Origin: Pseudomonadales bacterium
GTDB taxonomy: Bacteria; Pseudomonadota; Gammaproteobacteria; Pseudomonadales; Azotimanducaceae
Assembly: GCA_028285415.1 (NCBI GenBank)
Contig: JANQPF010000005.1
Span: 124,001-188,000 of the forward strand
Length of the DNA: 64,000 bases
Direction: 5' to 3'
This document shows, piece by piece, positions 26,113-34,839 of this stretch. Under the pieces are notes generated by a model that was not told where the DNA came from, did not search any database, and saw nothing but the letters and a program-made list of their open reading frames with translations. Position numbers and translations under genes: made by a program. Position 1 is the stretch's first letter; each line of letters opens with the position of its first letter.

Positions 26113-26937
26113 TCACGAAGCCCCAGCGGCCAGGGTTTCGAGCTTCTCCCGTGTTGCATCGTCGGCCGGATAGAAGAGTTCGACGGAAAGTTCCTCCAGC
26201 GTCACGTCCGTCGCACCGCCAAAGTGCGCCAGCATGGTGAAGAGACGATACTCGTCCTCACCTTTTCGCATCACCATCTGCAGCGCCGGTGCGGGATTGC
26301 CCGACCAGACGGTGCGCCAGTCGTCAGGCGCCTTGGGGTGGCCCAGAATCTCTTCGATGAGCACCGGCAGATACTCGTCTTTTGGATTGGCCAGAAGCGC
26401 GCGACGGGCGCGGCTCAGAAAGCTCGCCACCAGGTCCTCCCAGTTGTCGATGAAAGGTGCAAAACCCGCCTCCGACAGGCACAGCCGCGCCATCTGAAAC
26501 TCTTCCGGATTGCCCATCTCCGCAAGTGCGGCAAAGGGATCGACAAACTGACCGAAGAAGGTGAGCGCCGCGTTGTTGGCCATCACCATGTTCCAACGGC
26601 CATCGAGCACGAGCGCCGGATAAGGCTCGGCATGTTTCAGCGTCTGGTCGAGTGCGTCGCGGAAGACCCGGTGGGATTCGCCGTCAAGGTCCCCTTCGGC
26701 GAAGGCGGCGGTAAAACCGGCGCTTTGCAGGAGACTGTTCTGTTCGCGCAGTGGAATATCCAGGCTGTTGGCAAGCGCCAGCACCATCGGCCGGCTTGGA
26801 TTGGCCCGCCCGGTCTCGAGGAAACTCACATGACGCTGCGAGACGCCAGCGCGGTGGGCCAGGTCCAGCTGGCTGATGTGCCGGTGCTGGCGCCACTGTT
26901 TGAGCATCGCAGCGAAAATGGGGGTGGCTTCGGCCAT
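26113..26937 (-). CDS. XRE/MmyB-type helix-turn-helix regulator
   Basis: A 274-residue regulator. The ATG at 26937 follows AGGAGG and GGAG; the frame is open upstream but that part is unlikely to be used. Residues about 10-65 form an XRE HTH (ISQLDLAHRAGVSQRHVSFL), then the MmyB-like ligand domain (about 95-265), a PAS-like fold reported to bind fatty acids in relatives, with the RLCLSEAGFAPFIDNW region. It is divergent from the DUF2834 gene at 27076, and the 138-base gap between them is the likely operator region. The neighbouring enoyl-CoA hydratase would suit acyl-type effectors. Confidence 0.87.
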   Translation of the reverse strand: MAEATPIFAAMLKQWRQHRHISQLDLAHRAGVSQRHVSFLETGRANPSRPMVLALANSLDIPLREQNSLLQSAGFTAAFAEGDLDGESHRVFRDALDQTLKHAEPYPALVLDGRWNMVMANNAALTFFGQFVDPFAALAEMGNPEEFQMARLCLSEAGFAPFIDNWEDLVASFLSRARRALLANPKDEYLPVLIEEILGHPKAPDDWRTVWSGNPAPALQMVMRKGEDEYRLFTMLAHFGGATDVTLEELSVELFYPADDATREKLETLAAGAS

Positions 26938-27075
26938 GGCTCCTTTCCTCCTGGGGACCTTCGTATGAAAGCGCGTTCGGCGCGTCTTTTCGATTACGTG
27001 TGAGGTAATTGCCAATACTACGCCTCTGCCATTACGGTAGCACTCGACTACGCGATGGAGAAGGAGAAGCAGGCA

Positions 27076-27372
27076 ATGAAAACCGTCTACTTAATCTGGG
27101 CCATCATCGGTACCGTCATTCCGGTGATGTTTTTTCTCGGTGTGTTTCACGATGAGATGGTGGGTCTTGCGGGATTCATCCCGGCAATATTCGCGAACGG
27201 TCCTGCCGGCGGCTTTACCGCGGATCTTCTGATTACGTCGTTCGTGTTCTGGACCTACATGTTCACGACCAGAGAAGGACCGTCACCCTGGCCGTTTGTG
27301 GTGATGAATCTTTGCGTCGGGTTGTCGCTTGCGCTGCCGGCGTACCTCTATTGGCGCACGGCGCAGGCGTGA
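27076..27372 (+). CDS. Small membrane protein, DUF2834 family
   Basis: A 98-residue protein with three predicted membrane helices (MKTVYLIWAIIGTVIPVMFF, the central ITSFVFWTYMF and the C-terminal MNLCVGLSLALPAYLYW). The ATG at 27076 is preferred over the one at 27055 because a GGAG lies just upstream and it opens the first helix directly. The spacing of conserved DEM, GGFTADLLITS and GPSPWPFVVMN resembles DUF2834, a family of unknown function. It is divergent from the MmyB-like regulator, which may control it. Confidence 0.7.
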   Translation: MKTVYLIWAIIGTVIPVMFFLGVFHDEMVGLAGFIPAIFANGPAGGFTADLLITSFVFWTYMFTTREGPSPWPFVVMNLCVGLSLALPAYLYWRTAQA

Positions 27373-27373
27373 G

Positions 27374-27799
27374 TCACATGTTGGGAAGATCAAACTTGTT
27401 GCGCTCGCTGTGCGCGCGCAGGAGCTCCCAGATGGCGGCGTCGAGCGTGGCGTCGTGTTCCTCCGCCCAGGCGTGCACGTCAATGAGGTGCTCGAAAGCT
27501 TCCCCGTGCAAGGCCGTCACGGGGTCGAGATGGTAGGACGCTGGCGCCTTGGCAAGATATGTCTGACGCGCCTCGTGTCTGGGTACGTCAGCGCCCAGCT
27601 TGGCGAACAGGGCGTTGATCTCCTGCATGTCCTGCATGCGGTTGTCGACCGCGCGCTCGTAGTCCTGGGCCATCGTGAGCAGGAGTCCGGTGATGAGGCC
27701 GGCGTCCGCCTGCGTGAACTCGGTGTTGAGCGCAGGCATGAGGTCGGTCGCAATGCGCAGCGCCAGATCCGCAAGGGTTTTGCCGGGGGCAGGGATCAC
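27374..27799 (-). CDS. Hypothetical protein, possibly DUF6285-like
   Basis: A 141-residue, mostly helical cytoplasmic protein. The GTG at 27799 overlaps the phosphotransferase stop (GTGA) and has GGAGG seven bases upstream, inside that gene; this decides the start. The sequence (LADLALRIATDLMPALNTEF then LTMAQDYERAVDNRMQDMQE) resembles the small DUF6285 partner often encoded with acyl-CoA-dehydrogenase-associated phosphotransferases. The match is from memory of pattern and position and needs a profile search. The stop lies one base from the convergent DUF2834 stop. Confidence 0.65.
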   Translation of the reverse strand: MIPAPGKTLADLALRIATDLMPALNTEFTQADAGLITGLLLTMAQDYERAVDNRMQDMQEINALFAKLGADVPRHEARQTYLAKAPASYHLDPVTALHGEAFEHLIDVHAWAEEHDATLDAAIWELLRAHSERNKFDLPNM

Positions 27800-28833
27800 A
27801 GGAGTGCCTCCGCGTATTGATGCCGTGATTCTGGCGACAAGCGATCCAACAGGATTCGATTCTGCCGGTCGATCATCGGCCATCCAGCAATGGCTAGAAT
27901 GGGCTCTTTTGTCGTGCCGTTGACGTAGTCCTCGGCGGACGAGATCCATATGGCAATGGCTTTGACGGAGGCAAAGATCTGCCACCAGCGGAACGCGTCG
28001 CGATCGACCGTCATGCCGCTCGCTTCTTCCCAGATGGCAAGGGCGTCAGCGCGTGGCAGCAGCCGTCCGGCATGGTGCAGATCGGGAGACCACAAGGGAT
28101 CGAGGGACCAGGCCAGATCTTCCAGCGGATCGCCAATATGCGCCATTTCCCAGTCCAGCACGGCGAGAATCTCTCCTTCGTCGGAATACAGGTAATTGCC
28201 CGTGCGATAGTCGCCGTGGACGAGCGCCAGATGCGTTGGCGGGGGTGGCAGATGGCGCTCGAGCCAGCGCAGCGCCGCCTGGGCAATCGGCTGCGGATGC
28301 AGGGCGTCGCTGTTGATGACCTCTCGCCAGTATGTAAGCTCGTGCGCCGCGGCATGCTCCGGCACGTCCATGAAGTCGATGCCGAGCGCGTCGTAGCTGT
28401 ATCGGGCCATGTTGCCCAGCAGCTGCCACTTACGTGTGCCGAGCTTTTTGAGATGTGGCTGCATATCGGGCTCGTCGAGTCCGCCGGGCGACGCCTGCCC
28501 GCCGGGCACCAGGGCCATGATGGAGAATGGCCGTTCCAGATCCCCTGGCGATTCTTCCAGCACAATCGGCTCGGGTACCGGCATTGCGCCGTGGTGGTGA
28601 ATGGCCACGTAGGTGTTGTACTCGTGCGCCCGTTCCGTATCGATGAGACTGGACGGTGGGTCGCGCCGCAGAACCACGCCGAGCGGGTCGCCGTTGCGGT
28701 CGAGCTGGATGAGATAGGTTTCCCGGGACGCGCCCCCTGGAATCTGCGCAATGCCGCGGAGCTGGCAGTCTGCACCCCAGTGTTTGCCCAGGTAGCTGGC
28801 GGCCGAGCGGCCGATGTGTTCGAGATCCTGCAC
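27796..28833 (-). CDS. Phosphotransferase family protein (ACAD10-like)
   Basis: A 345-residue APH/choline-kinase-fold protein. The nucleotide region near the N terminus reads GGASRETYLIQL, and the catalytic loop with the metal-binding segment reads LVHGDYRTGNYLY followed by LAVLDWEMAHIGDP. This subgroup is commonly linked to acyl-CoA dehydrogenases and is thought to phosphorylate hydroxyacyl-CoA-type or alcohol substrates, as described for ACAD10/11. No acyl-CoA dehydrogenase is in the window. It is translationally coupled to the small downstream gene and divergent from the SDR gene. Confidence 0.85.
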   Translation of the reverse strand: MQDLEHIGRSAASYLGKHWGADCQLRGIAQIPGGASRETYLIQLDRNGDPLGVVLRRDPPSSLIDTERAHEYNTYVAIHHHGAMPVPEPIVLEESPGDLERPFSIMALVPGGQASPGGLDEPDMQPHLKKLGTRKWQLLGNMARYSYDALGIDFMDVPEHAAAHELTYWREVINSDALHPQPIAQAALRWLERHLPPPPTHLALVHGDYRTGNYLYSDEGEILAVLDWEMAHIGDPLEDLAWSLDPLWSPDLHHAGRLLPRADALAIWEEASGMTVDRDAFRWWQIFASVKAIAIWISSAEDYVNGTTKEPILAIAGWPMIDRQNRILLDRLSPESRHQYAEALL

Positions 28834-28980
28834 GCGCTCACACTAACCGGCGTATTCGCGTGGTGCAACGCGCAGGCCAGCCGCCCATTGTCGGATTGCA
28901 TTGCGTCTGGCGTGCACATACATTGCCAGGTGACACGTGTTTCACATACGCCGCGCGCGCGGTGGTCTGGGGGAAGAATC

Positions 28981-29757
28981 ATGAGTTTGAGTGAACTGAG
29001 CCGTTCGGTGGATGGCTACGTTGTGCTGGTGACGGGTGCTGCCAGCGGTATGGGGGAGGCAACGGCCAAGCTTTTTGCCAGCGAAGGTGCCAGAGTGGCG
29101 GCGGTAGACGTCAACGAAGAGGGCCTGCAGCGCGTCGTCAGCGACATCGAGGCTGCCGGCAAGCCGGTCAGAGGCTGGACGCTGGATCTCACCGATGCGG
29201 ATGCGATCAAGCGGGTTACCGATGAAATTGCCGCGCATTTCGGCGGGCTCGACATGCTCATCAACAACGCCGGCATTTCCATCTTCTCGCCGATTGACGG
29301 GGAAGAATACGAACCCGCCTGGGACATGACCCTGAACGTGCTTCTCACCGCACACACCCGCACGATACGCGCCGCATTGCCTTATCTGCGTCAATCGAAA
29401 AACCCGCGCATCGTCAACATTGCTTCGACCGAAGGGCTGGGGGCAACCAAGTTCGGCAGTCCGTACACGGCGGCCAAGCACGGCGTGATTGGTCTCACAC
29501 GCTCGCTGGCGGTGGAGCTCGGGCCCGAAGGCATTACTGTGAATTGCATCTGTCCTGGACCGATCCGTACCGGGATGACCGAAGCGATACCCGAAGACCA
29601 AAAACAAACCTACGCACACCGCCGTGTGGCGCTCAAGCGGTATGCGGAACCCGAGGAAGTTGCCCACGGCACGCTCAATTTCTGCCTGCCGGCGTCGGGA
29701 TTCATGACCGGAGCGGCGTTGCCCGTGGATGGTGGCCTTACCATCAAGAACGCCTAG
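28981..29757 (+). CDS. SDR family oxidoreductase
   Basis: A 258-residue short-chain dehydrogenase/reductase. The ATG at 28981 follows GGGGGAAG; the much longer open frame upstream is the antisense of the phosphotransferase gene and is rejected. Seen: cofactor motif TGAASGMG at residues 18-25, Asp43 at the end of strand 2 (VDV, NAD preference), NNAG at 95-98, catalytic Ser149, Tyr162 and Lys166 (YTAAK), and the GPIRTGM loop. It oxidises or reduces an alcohol/ketone. It precedes the GPH-type carrier by 21 bases, so the two may form an operon. Confidence 0.9.
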   Translation: MSLSELSRSVDGYVVLVTGAASGMGEATAKLFASEGARVAAVDVNEEGLQRVVSDIEAAGKPVRGWTLDLTDADAIKRVTDEIAAHFGGLDMLINNAGISIFSPIDGEEYEPAWDMTLNVLLTAHTRTIRAALPYLRQSKNPRIVNIASTEGLGATKFGSPYTAAKHGVIGLTRSLAVELGPEGITVNCICPGPIRTGMTEAIPEDQKQTYAHRRVALKRYAEPEEVAHGTLNFCLPASGFMTGAALPVDGGLTIKNA

Positions 29758-29778
29758 CCGCAGCACAAAGGCAGTAAA

Positions 29779-31173
29779 GTGAGCAGTACCTCCCGCGTCC
29801 CGTGGCGCACCGTCATCGCCTACGGCGCGCCGGCAACCGGGGCAGGCTACATGTATCTGCTCATGAGCCTGTACATGATGAAGTTCGCGACGGACATCCT
29901 GCTGATTGCGCCGGCCGTCATGGGCATCATCTACAGCGCATCGCGCATCTGGGACGCCGTTTCCGATCCGCTGGTGGGATATCTCAGTGACCGCACGACA
30001 ACGCGCATGGGGCGCCGCCGGACCTGGATTCTCGCGAGCTTTGTCCCCATTGCCGCCACGTTTTACATGGTCTTTGCGCCGCCGGCGAGTCTGAGCAGCA
30101 GCGGGCTCATCGCATGGACAGCGGTTGCAGTCATCGGCTTTTATTCGGCGATGACGCTCTTCTTCGTGCCGCACCTGTCGCTCGGTGCGGAGCTGTCAGA
30201 TGACTATCACGAGCGCAGCCGCATGTTTGGCGCCAGACATGCCGCGTACATCATCGGCTCCATTCTCTCGCTGGTCAGCCTCTATTTCCTGATCAACGCT
30301 GAGTTTGCCGAAGACGGCGACGTGCGGGGGCTTGCGCAGGAACTGGGGCTGCTGTCAGTGATTGTGATGTCCGGTCTCGTCATCTTTGCGGTTTTGCGCC
30401 TCAGAGAACGCCCGGAGTTTCAGGGTCGCGTGCAGGCAAGCCCGGTGCAGGCTTTTCGTGACGTGTGGGGTAACCCTCACGCCCGGCTCCTGCTGATTGT
30501 CACTTTCATCGAGCACGTCGGATCGTCCGCCATTGCTGCCCTGACGCTCTACGTGACGCACTACGTGGTGGGAGCGCCCACCTGGGCGCCGTTCATCATC
30601 TTCGCCTACATGTTGCCTTCGAGCGCGTCCGTGCCCATGTGGGTACCGCTGTCACGACGCTTCGGCAAAATCAAAGTCTGGATGGGCGGCATGATCCTGA
30701 CCGGGCTCTCCTTCGGCGCCATGTTCCTGCTGCCGTTTTTCGACGATGTGACGACGCGCCTTGTGTGGATCATCGTGTGTGCATTCTTCGCAGGTCTTGC
30801 CAACGGTTGCGGGGGTACGATGGGCCCGTCCGTCCAGGGAGATGTCATCGACTACGATGAGCACCTGACGGGAGAACGGAAAGAGGGCGCCTACTTCGCC
30901 GCGTGGAATTTCGTACAGAAAGGGGCGCTTGGCCTCATGCTGCTGCTGACCGGTTTTGTACTGGAGTTTTCCGGCTTTGTGCCGAACGTGGAACAGACCA
31001 TGACCGTCAAAATGGCGATGGTGACGCTGTACGGAATGTTTCCGCTCGTCTGCTATGCGATAGGGGCCTATCTCTTCAGCAAGTTCACGCTGGACGAAAC
31101 GGCGCATGCCGAGATTCGTCGCTCCCTCGACGTCAAAAACGCCGGTAAAAGCTCCCAGGGAGCCAGCGCCTGA
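29779..31173 (+). CDS. MFS transporter, GPH cation-symporter family
   Basis: A 464-residue carrier with about twelve helices, related to melibiose/glucuronide sodium symporters. Diagnostic segments: SRIWDAVSDPLVGYLSDRT in helix 2 and loop 2-3, GRRRTWILAS after it, and QGDVIDYDEHLTGERKEGAY in the second half. The start is GTG at 29779 with AAAGG upstream. It lies 21 bases after the SDR gene; its substrate may be a glycoside, uronide or steroid-like compound, but this cannot be read from the sequence. It converges on the hemG-like gene with only 15 bases between stops. Confidence 0.88.
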   Translation: MSSTSRVPWRTVIAYGAPATGAGYMYLLMSLYMMKFATDILLIAPAVMGIIYSASRIWDAVSDPLVGYLSDRTTTRMGRRRTWILASFVPIAATFYMVFAPPASLSSSGLIAWTAVAVIGFYSAMTLFFVPHLSLGAELSDDYHERSRMFGARHAAYIIGSILSLVSLYFLINAEFAEDGDVRGLAQELGLLSVIVMSGLVIFAVLRLRERPEFQGRVQASPVQAFRDVWGNPHARLLLIVTFIEHVGSSAIAALTLYVTHYVVGAPTWAPFIIFAYMLPSSASVPMWVPLSRRFGKIKVWMGGMILTGLSFGAMFLLPFFDDVTTRLVWIIVCAFFAGLANGCGGTMGPSVQGDVIDYDEHLTGERKEGAYFAAWNFVQKGALGLMLLLTGFVLEFSGFVPNVEQTMTVKMAMVTLYGMFPLVCYAIGAYLFSKFTLDETAHAEIRRSLDVKNAGKSSQGASA

Positions 31174-31188
31174 CGGTGAACACTGCGC

Positions 31189-31758
31189 TCAGTGGCCGGT
31201 GAGCTGACGATTTTTCTCGCCCAGGAGTCTCCCCGCATACGCCTCAACCTGCTCCCAATCGGTGTATTCGTAGTCCCGCGACGGGTCGGTCTCCGTCCCC
31301 GCCTGCTTTGCGATGCGCTGCATGAGCCAGCGTATCGGTCGTGAGTATCTGGAGTACGTCAGGGCGCCTGCAATCATCTCACAGTCGTCGAAAGGAACCT
31401 TCAGTGCGGCGTCTATCTTGCTGCGGGATTCGCCAAGCCACGCTGCCTTCTGTTGCGGATCCGTTGCCGCCGCGCTCAGAAGAACCAGGAAGAAAGAGCG
31501 CGGTCGCTCGGCAATCTCCTCGGCATGGCGATTGATGAAACGCACAATCTCCTTCTCCAGGCCGCCCGCGTGCATGGAAGCGCCGAAGACGAGTAGATCG
31601 AAAGCGCTCAGATTACCGGCGAGCGTTTCGATGTCCGTGGCCGCATTGATCAACGTGACGTCCGCGCCTGCCCGCTCGAAGTGCTCACTGAGACGGTTGG
31701 CCACTTTTTCCGTCTGACCCTCCCGGGTGGCAAAGGCGATGAGTACCCTGGGCGACAT
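31189..31758 (-). CDS. hemG: Flavodoxin-fold protoporphyrinogen oxidase, HemG-like
   Basis: A 189-residue flavodoxin-fold protein. The FMN-phosphate loop is TREGQTEKVA near residue 11; the region LLVFGASMHAGGLEKEIVRF and the C-terminal SRDYEYTDWEQVEAYA are typical of HemG, which passes electrons from protoporphyrinogen IX to quinones. The long insert loop of HemG is represented by the segment around residues 120-150. It lies 11 bases downstream of an enoyl-CoA hydratase gene and is probably co-transcribed with it. Together with hemN it gives the cell an O2-independent route for late haem synthesis. A generic flavodoxin is the alternative. Confidence 0.75.
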   Translation of the reverse strand: MSPRVLIAFATREGQTEKVANRLSEHFERAGADVTLINAATDIETLAGNLSAFDLLVFGASMHAGGLEKEIVRFINRHAEEIAERPRSFFLVLLSAAATDPQQKAAWLGESRSKIDAALKVPFDDCEMIAGALTYSRYSRPIRWLMQRIAKQAGTETDPSRDYEYTDWEQVEAYAGRLLGEKNRQLTGH

Positions 31759-31769
31759 GCCTGATCGCG

Positions 31770-32552
31770 TCAGCGCCCGACGAAATTACCCGGACGGCGT
31801 TCGGCAACCGCGCGCACGCCTTCCTTGTGATCTTCCGTGAGGCCGAGCATGTACTGTTCTGCGTTCTCGTGATCCGTTTGTGCTTTCACCGCAGCGGCCA
31901 GTCCCGTGCGCATCGTTGTCCGGACCGAACGCACGGCAAGCGGTGCGTTCTCGGCAATTTCCGCAGCCAGCTTGATCGCTTCGTCGCGCAGACTCTCCCT
32001 GTCGGTGAGGACGTCTGCGAGACCAATCCGGTACGCCTCTTCACCGCCGATGCGTCGACCGGTCAGAAAAAGCAGTTGCGCCTGCTGATGGCCAATGAGT
32101 CGCGGCAGCGTGTGGGTGAGACCGAAGCCCGGATGGAAGCCGAGCTTGACGAAGTTCGCCGTGAAGCGTGCTTCCGGACAAACCACCCGGAAATCCGGCA
32201 TTACCGCAAGGCCAAACCCACCACCCACGGCGGCGCCCTGTATAGCACCGATCACCGGCAGCTTCGCCTCGAAAAGGCGGGTTGCCGCCGCGTACAGCGG
32301 GTTGGGCGCGTTGGGGTCGCGGTCTTCGCGGACGACGTTCTCCTCGCTTCTGGAAAAATCGTTGCCCGCGCAGAAGTGTTTGCCCTCGGAGCACAGCACA
32401 ATCGCGCGCACGTCATCGCCGGCTTCCAGCTCGGTAAATGCGTCGGCAAGATTGTTGATCAGCTCTGCTGTAAAAAAGTTGTTGGGCCCGCGTTGGATTT
32501 CCACGACCGCAACTTTGTTATCGACGGTGATGCCGAGATCTTTGTATTGCAT
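31770..32552 (-). CDS. Enoyl-CoA hydratase/isomerase family protein
   Basis: A 260-residue crotonase-fold enzyme of normal length. Seen: the oxyanion loop HFCAGNDFS, AIQGAAVGGGFGLAVMPDFR, and NFVKLGFHPGFGLTHTLPRLIG, with Gly/Pro in place of the second catalytic Glu, so an isomerase, dehalogenase or hydrolase activity is also possible. It is divergent from the MBL-fold gene (86 bases between starts) and is followed by the HemG-like gene at 11 bases. Confidence 0.88.
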   Translation of the reverse strand: MQYKDLGITVDNKVAVVEIQRGPNNFFTAELINNLADAFTELEAGDDVRAIVLCSEGKHFCAGNDFSRSEENVVREDRDPNAPNPLYAAATRLFEAKLPVIGAIQGAAVGGGFGLAVMPDFRVVCPEARFTANFVKLGFHPGFGLTHTLPRLIGHQQAQLLFLTGRRIGGEEAYRIGLADVLTDRESLRDEAIKLAAEIAENAPLAVRSVRTTMRTGLAAAVKAQTDHENAEQYMLGLTEDHKEGVRAVAERRPGNFVGR

Positions 32553-32637
32553 GCTCTCCCCCTCAACGTAAGCCCTTGATGTTTGACCAGGCGTGGTGAT
32601 TTTGCAACGCTTGGGGCTGGTTGGAGGGAGCTAGAGC

Positions 32638-33480
32638 ATGTTGAGGTGGCAGATTGGTGACGTGAAGGTCACCCAGATTGTGGAGCTGACGACCGCGTCT
32701 CTTGGGCCGCACCTATTGCCGCAGGCCACACCCGAAGTGCTCGGCGCCATCCCCTGGATGCACCCCTTCGTGGATGAGCACAATAAGCTGCTGCTATCCA
32801 TTCACTCGCTAGTCGTCGAGAGCCAGGACCAGACGATCATGGTCGATACCTGCATCGGCAACGACAAGCCGCGCGCCTACCCGCGGTGGAACCTGATGCA
32901 GAATGACTTCCTCGACAGGTTTGCCGCGGCCGGCTTCGCCACTGACCAGATTGATACCGTGCTGTGCACACACATGCACGTCGATCACGTCGGCTGGAAC
33001 ACACGGCTCGTGGATGGCGCCTGGGTGCCGACCTTCGAGCGAGCCGACTACCTCTTTGCCGAAGACGAGTGGCATCACTGGCGGGAAGAAGAGCAGGAAT
33101 ACGGCCCGGTGATCGAGGACTCGGTGCAGCCGATTTTCGACGCCGGCAAGGCTGTGCTCGTCCAACCCGAACATCGGGTCACCGACGAGGTGTGGCTCGA
33201 GCCGACGCCGGGACATACCCCTGGCCACGTCAGTATCCACATCGCCTCGCAGGGCGAGGAAGCGGTCATTACCGGCGACATGATTCACCACCCCTGCCAG
33301 ATCAGGCACCCGGACTGGTCCAGTCTTGCCGATTTCGACGCCCACATGGCCGCACATACCCGGGGTGCGTTCGTGGAGCGGTATGCAAACCGTCCGGTGC
33401 TCATCATCGGCACACACTTTGCCGGGCCAACCGCCGGGCGCATTGTTGCGGACGGCGAGACGTACCGGCTCGACTACTGA
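32638..33480 (+). CDS. MBL-fold metallohydrolase
   Basis: A 280-residue metallo-beta-lactamase-fold hydrolase. The zinc motif HxHxDH is seen as THMHVDHVGW near residue 117, with the later ligands in TPGHTPGHVSIHI, ITGDMIHHP and the final GTHFAGPTAG. The pattern resembles quorum-quenching lactonase-like and aryl-sulfatase-like members of the superfamily; no lactone or sulfate substrate can be chosen from sequence. A GNAT acetyltransferase gene starts 11 bases downstream. Confidence 0.88.
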   Translation: MLRWQIGDVKVTQIVELTTASLGPHLLPQATPEVLGAIPWMHPFVDEHNKLLLSIHSLVVESQDQTIMVDTCIGNDKPRAYPRWNLMQNDFLDRFAAAGFATDQIDTVLCTHMHVDHVGWNTRLVDGAWVPTFERADYLFAEDEWHHWREEEQEYGPVIEDSVQPIFDAGKAVLVQPEHRVTDEVWLEPTPGHTPGHVSIHIASQGEEAVITGDMIHHPCQIRHPDWSSLADFDAHMAAHTRGAFVERYANRPVLIIGTHFAGPTAGRIVADGETYRLDY

Positions 33481-33491
33481 ATTTACCGAAA

Positions 33492-34025
33492 ATGACAACC
33501 ACCATCGAAGCGCTTGTGCCCGAAAAAGTGGCGCAATACGACGCCCATTTCAGCCGCCACCGTGCGGAGTCGGGTCGCGGCGATTACCACTTCATGCCGT
33601 TTGAGCCAGACGATCCGGAGGGTCCTCGCGGGCTTGACCCGCGTATGCTGGAATTGCCGCTCGACGACGTTGGCTGGCAGCGCTGGTGGGTCGCCCGCCC
33701 GGCGGGTGAGGACAGGGTGATCGGCCACGTGGATCTCAAAGGGCAGCACCTCAAAGCTGCGCTCCACCGCTGCGAGCTTGGTATTGGCATCGAACGTGCC
33801 TGGCGAGGCCAGGGGCTCGGCCGCAGGCTCATGGCTGCGGCGATCGATTTTGCGCGGGACACGCCGTCCATCGAATGGGTGGACCTGCGGGTATTCGGCC
33901 ACAATCTGAACGCACGGGCGCTCTATCAGGCGCTCGGTTTCGAGGAAATTGGCCTGGTGCGTGACCTCGTGCGGATCGAGGGTGAGTCGATCGACGACGT
34001 GATGATGACGTTGAACGTCAGCTGA
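33492..34025 (+). CDS. GNAT family N-acetyltransferase
   Basis: A 177-residue acetyltransferase. The ATG at 33492 is 11 bases after the MBL stop; the longer open frame is antisense/out-of-frame MBL sequence. The acetyl-CoA pyrophosphate loop is GQGLGRRLMAAAI (about residue 100), preceded by the strand LGIGIERAWR, and followed by VDLRVFGHNLNARALYQALGFEE, the classical GNAT C-terminal half. Its substrate is unknown. It ends 5 bases before the convergent DJ-1-type gene. Confidence 0.9.
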   Translation: MTTTIEALVPEKVAQYDAHFSRHRAESGRGDYHFMPFEPDDPEGPRGLDPRMLELPLDDVGWQRWWVARPAGEDRVIGHVDLKGQHLKAALHRCELGIGIERAWRGQGLGRRLMAAAIDFARDTPSIEWVDLRVFGHNLNARALYQALGFEEIGLVRDLVRIEGESIDDVMMTLNVS

Positions 34026-34030
34026 CGGGA

Positions 34031-34657
34031 TCAGCCAAGGAGCGCCGCATCTCCCTGATTGAGGAGTTCCACGAACGGATCCGTGTCTGCATCCGTATGC
34101 CACTGGTATTCCGTAAACGCCGCCGCCTGCTGCGCGCGTTCAACACCGAACAACCGCTCGATGACCGCCAGCGACATGTCCGTACCGGCGGAAACACCGG
34201 ATGAAGTGACGTATTGGCCGGCGTCCACCCACCGGGCGTTTTCCGCCCAATCGACGCGATCACTCTGCGCTACCGCCAGGTTGAAGAACATTTTGTTCGA
34301 GGTAGCACGCAACCCGTCGAGAAGACCCGCTTTGGCGAGCAGTGCCGAACCCGTGCACACGCTCATATTGACCTCAGCCTGAGGGCAACGCTCGCGCAGA
34401 AAGCCGAGGAGCTGCTCGTTTTCGAGCTCTGGAATGGTGCCAATACCGCCGGGCAGCAGCGTGAGGTCGAGCTCCGGCGCGTCGTTGAAGTTGAACTCCG
34501 CAAGCGTCTTGGGACCGGCCGATGACTTGACCGGCCCTTTCTCTTCGGCGATGACCACAATCTCGAGGTCAGCGCCCATTACACCGAACATCTCCAGCGG
34601 CCCGTAGGCGTCCAGCAGTTCGAAGTCGTTGTACAGAATTGCGCCCAGTCGCTTCAT
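34031..34657 (-). CDS. DJ-1/PfpI family protein
   Basis: A 208-residue class I glutamine-amidotransferase-like protein. The nucleophile elbow is VCTGSALLAKAGLLDG with Cys near residue 100; an acidic residue near the N terminus (YNDFELLDAYGPLEMF) and SSGVSAGTDMSLAVI complete the pattern of isonitrile-hydratase-like/regulatory-type DJ-1 proteins without the AraC domain. It may act as a hydratase, glyoxalase-like enzyme or chaperone. Confidence 0.87.
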   Translation of the reverse strand: MKRLGAILYNDFELLDAYGPLEMFGVMGADLEIVVIAEEKGPVKSSAGPKTLAEFNFNDAPELDLTLLPGGIGTIPELENEQLLGFLRERCPQAEVNMSVCTGSALLAKAGLLDGLRATSNKMFFNLAVAQSDRVDWAENARWVDAGQYVTSSGVSAGTDMSLAVIERLFGVERAQQAAAFTEYQWHTDADTDPFVELLNQGDAALLG

Positions 34658-34839
34658 TTTCAGAGCCTCGTCTTGTCAATCCGGTGATGGCGCATGGTGC
34701 CGCAAACGGTTCTTCACGCCAACCGCTGGTTCTTCGCAGCCGTACTGTGTATGTTGACTTGTTAATAAATGCGTCAGAAGCGCGTCTGTGTTATCATGCC
34801 CGGCTTGCTTCCGCCCACCCAGTATTGAGATCGCTTTTT

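Noticed and set aside
25633-27003. 456-codon open frame on the plus strand
   Set aside because: It is antisense to the enoyl-CoA hydratase and MmyB-like genes, both of which have intact family motifs; its protein shows no family pattern.
34639-34839. 67-codon N-terminal extension of the MFS protein
   Set aside because: It has no membrane character and MFS proteins of this type start near the TTG at 34840.
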